Origin: CAXBNB01 sp040151475
GTDB lineage: Bacteria; Bacteroidota; Bacteroidia; Cytophagales; Cyclobacteriaceae
Direction: 5' to 3'
Assembly: GCF_040151475.1 (NCBI RefSeq)
Contig: NZ_JBDKWG010000150.1
Span: forward strand, 62,001-126,000
Length of the DNA stretch: 64,000 nt
Shown here: positions 61,201-64,000 of the stretch, piece after piece
Layout of the letters: the number at the start of each line of letters is the position of its first letter
Numbering within the stretch: the stretch's first letter is position 1
Program-made: the position numbers and the translations under genes
The notes under the pieces: model-generated
What the model was told of the DNA's origin: nothing
The model's input: the letters and a program-made list of their open reading frames with translations, nothing else
Database searches by the model: none

Positions 61201-62659
61201 AATATAGGGAAAAGAGGTTATCATCTGTATTGCCAAGGTAGTGAGAAGTAACATCAGTGCCTCGGAAATTGATTGTCATCAGGTTGGATATTGTGGTTTG
61301 TGAGAGATAGATTAATCCATATAAATTAATTTCCTTTAAGTCAAATTCAATGGAATCTGTAACGCCAAGCATTTCAAAATTATTGATTGCAATGTCCTCT
61401 GATGAAGTAATCACAGCATTTCCATCTGTAGAATTTGCGTCAAAAAGAATGTTGTCTATTTTCGAAAAAGCATCTTCATGCAGTTCGCTTCCTCCGGATG
61501 ATGTAGCCCAGTGTGCGAGATCGGAAATATCTCCTGAGCCTCCAACCCAATAATAGGTTAGTGGGGTAATTTCATTGATTGTAAAACCTGAATTGTTTCC
61601 TTCATCCAGACTATTGTTGGCTACTACTGTTTCGCTGGCGGTGATGTTGATATTTGTAAAGCTACAATAAGACAGAGATGCTTCATTTGTAATATCAAGT
61701 GTGGACTGATTTTCTCCTCCTACAATCTCTGCAAATTCACTTCTGGTTCCTTTTAATTCAAGATATTCAACGGTATTAGTCGTATTGTCGGATAGTTCCA
61801 ACCGACTGCTATGCATGATCAAACTGTCTATTGAATTTTCATTAATTATAGTAAGTTCTCCATTGCATGATGATAGTTTCTCTATGGTGTTATTGTTTCG
61901 AATTGTGGCATTTGGCATTACCAAACGATAGTAAGAGTGCCCACCTCCAAAAAAGGATAATTTGGGATAATCAACACCATATATAGTTGATGTAGGTAGA
62001 TCAATGGTGCTATTGGCTTGAGTATTGAAACGATTACCAGTAAGATGAATTTGAGCTGCTTCATCTGAAGTTAGCGTAGCATCATAAACCCATACGGCTC
62101 CATTAAAATTGACAGCCTGCCCGTTAATATCAAGAATTGATGAATTACTCAAATTGGCATAGTCGAAAGCAACTGAATCTTGAAGAATTAGCGTACCTCC
62201 TCCATCTACATGTAAGCTTATTTTGTCAGAAAAACCATCTTTTTGGAAACCTCCGTTGTTTTGGAAAGTGCTTGTGTTGCCTGATGAAAAATACATAGGA
62301 CAAGTAACAAGAATATTGTCTTCAAGAATCACATTCCCTGAAATGGATAGCTTGCCTCCATCAACATCATCGAGGACTATGTATTCATAAGCCAGATTAG
62401 TTACAGTCAAATCCTTCATCTCAGCGTCCACATCGACATATACCCTGTTACCATTGCCTATAAATGAGTTTTCATCAAACACTACATTATCAGTCGGGCC
62501 TGGAAGTACACCAAAGCGCTCGGTACCGCCGCTGGTGGTTGCCCATTCATCCAGATCGGACCAGTTGCCCGGGCCACCTACCCAATAGTAGGTTTGTTGG
62601 GCATTTGCGAATTGCGAGAGTACAATAAAGCTGATAAAGAGGAGAATTCGATTGTTCAT
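58292..62659 (-). CDS. Giant secreted protein with fibronectin III and MBG-type repeats and type IX sorting tail
   Basis: A 1455-residue secreted protein. After a signal peptide (ending FANAQ) it has a YYWVGGPGNWSDLDEWATTSGG module repeated near residue 370 (YYWVGGSGDISDLAHWATSSGG), then a long beta-helix-like region, a fibronectin III-like domain (about 690-780), and several repeats that alternate Big-2/Ig-like units (QTITF..., TASQAGNDVYLPTSK) and MBG units (KATLTITANNQTKIYGSENPELTFEYDGFVN and a near copy). The last 80 residues, YPIPFVKTFQIVLP...GIYIVQL...YKIVKK, are the type IX secretion sorting domain (type A). It is likely a cell-surface adhesin. The ATG at 62659 is chosen for the signal peptide. 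Confidence 0.88.
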   Translation of the reverse strand: MNNRILLFISFIVLSQFANAQQTYYWVGGPGNWSDLDEWATTSGGTERFGVLPGPTDNVVFDENSFIGNGNRVYVDVDAEMKDLTVTNLAYEYIVLDDVDGGKLSISGNVILEDNILVTCPMYFSSGNTSTFQNNGGFQKDGFSDKISLHVDGGGTLILQDSVAFDYANLSNSSILDINGQAVNFNGAVWVYDATLTSDEAAQIHLTGNRFNTQANSTIDLPTSTIYGVDYPKLSFFGGGHSYYRLVMPNATIRNNNTIEKLSSCNGELTIINENSIDSLIMHSSRLELSDNTTNTVEYLELKGTRSEFAEIVGGENQSTLDITNEASLSYCSFTNINITASETVVANNSLDEGNNSGFTINEITPLTYYWVGGSGDISDLAHWATSSGGSELHEDAFSKIDNILFDANSTDGNAVITSSEDIAINNFEMLGVTDSIEFDLKEINLYGLIYLSQTTISNLMTINFRGTDVTSHYLGNTDDNLFSLYFYDGEHSVSGDTLRAKSIFIDGGHAHLSDKYIDVEQLYNLSGRGEFQNSSINIDWRLIGNNEENGSDFTNTHIYLSDNENKYSTWPRIDISGDTLSYLQTGNEAQIFDSSYDTLMIPPGKTVNIYETIKVAFADINGEADNFIKLIGNNGAKFVSREEEDIEISYTELTNLPAEGATITADFSIDREGNDGWTFTNEILIPDVPTGLTAVDITHNSYKATWDEVEGAESYIFSYTTGGGAAGTNATEITDNFFEVNGNFSEWYVAAKNAAGTSNYSEQQQVTYTPNPPTIKTNYIQAVTASINYTRPRAFGITAYIDLALDEHFSTYVDGYQNFEVVIDNASTDNEDFIFESLNEETDYYCRIRLANETGTSPSSETLHFTTASKLTQSISFAEIPGKSILDESFDLEVSASSGLDVTIVSSNTNVASVNGKTVTIHSLGETTFTASQDGNNGFKAATNQSQILTVSKATQTITFTDMSKSYGDSNFTIPASIDSQLELSYSSSEESVAVIEGDMLVIIGVGSTEITASQAGNDVYLPTSKTQTLTVEKATLTITANNQTKIYGSENPELTFEYDGFVNNEDASMIDTPPTATATATEASAVGDYEITLSDGIDNNYDFNYVSGTLTIEKAPQTINFTTTGDKTLQDSPISLQASATSDLTVEFTLLEGDGVISGNQLTVNSIGTFRVEASQEGNDNYLAASKVEMSFEVFPDLLDQTINFDQIGNKVYGDTFALDASSSSQLDVSYEVTSGPATVSNDEVTITGVGEVTITANQAGNDTYNPAQEVTQTFNVSKATLTVTADDQTINQGDEMPTLTFEYVGFVNGEDASVIDTPPTINTQATQSSDAGEYSIELTGGSDDHYDFVYENGILTIDKVTGIEENILSGVQIYPIPFVKTFQIVLPQEAKDTYTLTINTLDGRQILNRQLNSVQTTHEIYGLENISKGIYIVQLAQNGTVKSYKIVKKTTN

Positions 62660-62782
62660 TATGGTATGAATTACAGGTTTCATCCATAAATGTAGATCAG
62701 CAAATAGGGGAGCTAAAGGCTGTTTTAGCGAAAGGAGGTTTTACTTTAGTAAAGGTGCTTTTATTTTGAGTAAAGCGTAAGA

Positions 62783-63478
62783 CTAAATCATGGTTAGCCG
62801 ATCCATTAAATCCTTGCGATACGATTTACCGATTTGTACTTTCAAGCCTTTCAAAAACACATAATTTTCGGAGATAGAATCTATATGATCAAAATTGATC
62901 AAATAGGAGCGGTGAATCCTATGAAAACCTAATGGAATAAGTGTTTTCTCAATACTTTTTAATGTGTGGCTTATAATAAATTTTCCTTTTTCAGTATAGA
63001 CATTGGCGTAATTGTCGAAGGCTTCTACATACACTATATCCGAAGACATCATAGATACAATTTCTTGTCCGTTTCTGAGAAATAGTTTTTCAGGTTTTCG
63101 CTGCTGAATGTCTGGTTTAATGGTTCTGGCAAATGCCATCTCTACATTGGCAATAAGATCACCTTCACTGAAAGGCTTGACGATATAGCCCGAGGGGCTG
63201 GTCTTTTTTGCACGGTCAAGGGTTTTCTGATCGTAAAATGAAGTGAGGTAAATAAATGGGATTTCAAGTTTCTCAGCTATCTGTATGCCATCCATTTCTC
63301 CTGCGATTTTTACATCCAGCAAGGCCAAATTTGGGCTGTGGTTCTCCAGATGCTTAAAAACATCAATTCCTTCGTCCAGTACGGCAGAAATATGATATCC
63401 CTGACTTTCCAACGTAGCTGCCAGGTCATCGGCTATTAATGGTTCGTCTTCCACTATTAAAATGCTTCCCTTACTCAT
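62783..63478 (-). CDS. LytTR-family response regulator
   Basis: A 231-residue DNA-binding regulator. The receiver has acidic pair Glu10-Asp11 (ILIVEDEPLIADDL), phospho-acceptor Asp55 in LALLDVKIAG, switch Thr in IYLTSFYD, and Lys in YIVKPFSE. The C-terminal LytTR domain (about 135-231) shows IVYVEAFDNYANVYT, IEKTLIPLGFHRIHRSYLIN and QIGKSYRKDL. It is downstream of and overlaps the kinase gene by four bases, a typical Bacteroidota kinase-LytTR pair. The neighbouring giant surface protein gene could be a target, by position only. Confidence 0.94.
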   Translation of the reverse strand: MSKGSILIVEDEPLIADDLAATLESQGYHISAVLDEGIDVFKHLENHSPNLALLDVKIAGEMDGIQIAEKLEIPFIYLTSFYDQKTLDRAKKTSPSGYIVKPFSEGDLIANVEMAFARTIKPDIQQRKPEKLFLRNGQEIVSMMSSDIVYVEAFDNYANVYTEKGKFIISHTLKSIEKTLIPLGFHRIHRSYLINFDHIDSISENYVFLKGLKVQIGKSYRKDLMDRLTMI

Positions 63479-63999
63479 TTGATTAATTTATACCTTGAAA
63501 GAACCAATTGAACGGTTGTTCCTTCATTGTTGATGATATTGATTTCTGCTTTTAATTTTCTTGAAAGTGATTGTATCATTTTCCAGCCAAATGAATCTGA
63601 CTTATTCAAATTATCAGAATCCATACCGGTACCATCGTCTCTCACTTTTACCCAAAGTTGCTCACCTTTCTCTTCAATTTCAATATATAATTTCCCCTTT
63701 TTGTTTTCCTCAAAAGCATATTTGAGTGCATTGGTTATTAGCTCATTGACAATCAGTCCTAACGGAATCATTGTGTCAATATCCAGCTTAATGCTTCCTG
63801 TTTTTATCTGATGATCGATTGTACGCACACCAAAGGTCTGGAATATTTCTGAGATCAAATTTTCAAGGTATTCCTGTACATTTACTCCTCTTACGTCATC
63901 TGCGCTGTATAATCGTTGATGGATCAAAGCCATAGATTTAACCCTGCTTTCTCCTTCTCTTACTGCATCAATAGCAGCTTCATCACTCAGGTTTCTTGC
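63475..63999 (-). CDS. HisKA_2-type sensor histidine kinase (partial, C-terminus)
   Basis: The open frame runs off the right edge; about 174 codons are seen. An internal Met at 63933 is not the start, because the same frame continues upstream (NLSDEAAIDAVREGESRVKSM). The part seen includes the end of the HisKA_2 helix pair (SRVKSMALIHQRLY) and the ATPase: NELITNALKYAFEEN with N-box, DDGTGMDSDN, and SFGWKMIQSLSRKL in place of GTGLGL, as is usual for this kinase group. It overlaps the LytTR regulator by ATGA. The sensing domain lies outside the window. Confidence 0.92.
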   Translation of the reverse strand, partial: ARNLSDEAAIDAVREGESRVKSMALIHQRLYSADDVRGVNVQEYLENLISEIFQTFGVRTIDHQIKTGSIKLDIDTMIPLGLIVNELITNALKYAFEENKKGKLYIEIEEKGEQLWVKVRDDGTGMDSDNLNKSDSFGWKMIQSLSRKLKAEINIINNEGTTVQLVLSRYKLIK

Positions 64000-64000
64000 C

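Overview
The window looks like chromosome from a member of the Bacteroidota, most likely a Cytophagales-type (Cytophagia) bacterium. The evidence is a large secreted protein with a type IX secretion C-terminal tail, a Na+-translocating NADH:quinone reductase (nqr) operon, lipoproteins and FtsX/LolE-like permeases of Bacteroidota type, a good TTTG-N19-TAnnTTTG promoter in front of rimP, mostly absent Shine-Dalgarno sequences, and intergenic inverted repeats of the kind common in this phylum. No species can be named from the sequence alone.

Layout. 1-3.6 kb (minus): nqrA-B-C and the start of nqrD. 3.8-5.5 kb (minus): cysE-cysM, cysteine synthesis. 5.8-9.8 kb (plus): a tightly overlapping four-gene operon of circularly permuted ATP-grasp, alpha-E protein, Anbu (ancestral proteasome-like peptidase) and transglutaminase, a predicted peptide synthesis/tagging and cleavage system. 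10.2-16.0 kb (plus): a giant CHASE/PAS hybrid histidine kinase and a receiver-kinase. This block is bracketed by a 168-bp direct repeat of the 3' end of the transglutaminase gene, suggesting it was inserted or rearranged into the locus. 16.6-17.7 kb (minus): two tandem TerB-like paralogues. 17.9-22.9 kb (plus): promoter, leader hairpin, rimP-nusA-infB, a small membrane protein, tRNA-Arg(ACG) and a terminator.

23.0-29.1 kb is accessory: a 5'-truncated type ISP restriction-modification gene with two small companion genes, a complete IS1182-like element with CTAG target duplications, a two-gene receiver plus divergent histidine-kinase-like ATPase pair (the best candidate for an undescribed system), a DUF2442 protein, decayed intergenic repeats, and a dead response regulator gene.

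29.1-33.2 kb: a periplasmic cupin protein, NhaD antiporter and an ABC-F ATPase. 33.5-40.6 kb (plus): a five-gene signalling operon (membrane PAS kinase, two receivers, CheB-CheR-kinase fusion, receiver). 40.7-44 kb: DEAD-box helicase, SemiSWEET, moaA and a small companion. 44.3-48.5 kb (minus): a large lipoprotein of unknown function and an MsbA-like ABC exporter. 48.6-51.3 kb (plus): CheY-like receiver, small protein, TPR histidine kinase. 51.3-58.3 kb: EamA transporter, M49-like metallopeptidase lipoprotein, rhodanese lipoprotein, NamZ-like exo-muramidase, LolE-like permease, methyltransferase. 58.3-64 kb (minus): the type IX-secreted giant protein, then a LytTR response regulator and its HisKA_2 kinase, which runs off the right edge.

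The dominant theme is two-component signalling: about a dozen receivers or kinases in 64 kb, placed both in core-like operons and in accessory stretches. Domain calls come from motif recognition by eye; no database search was run.
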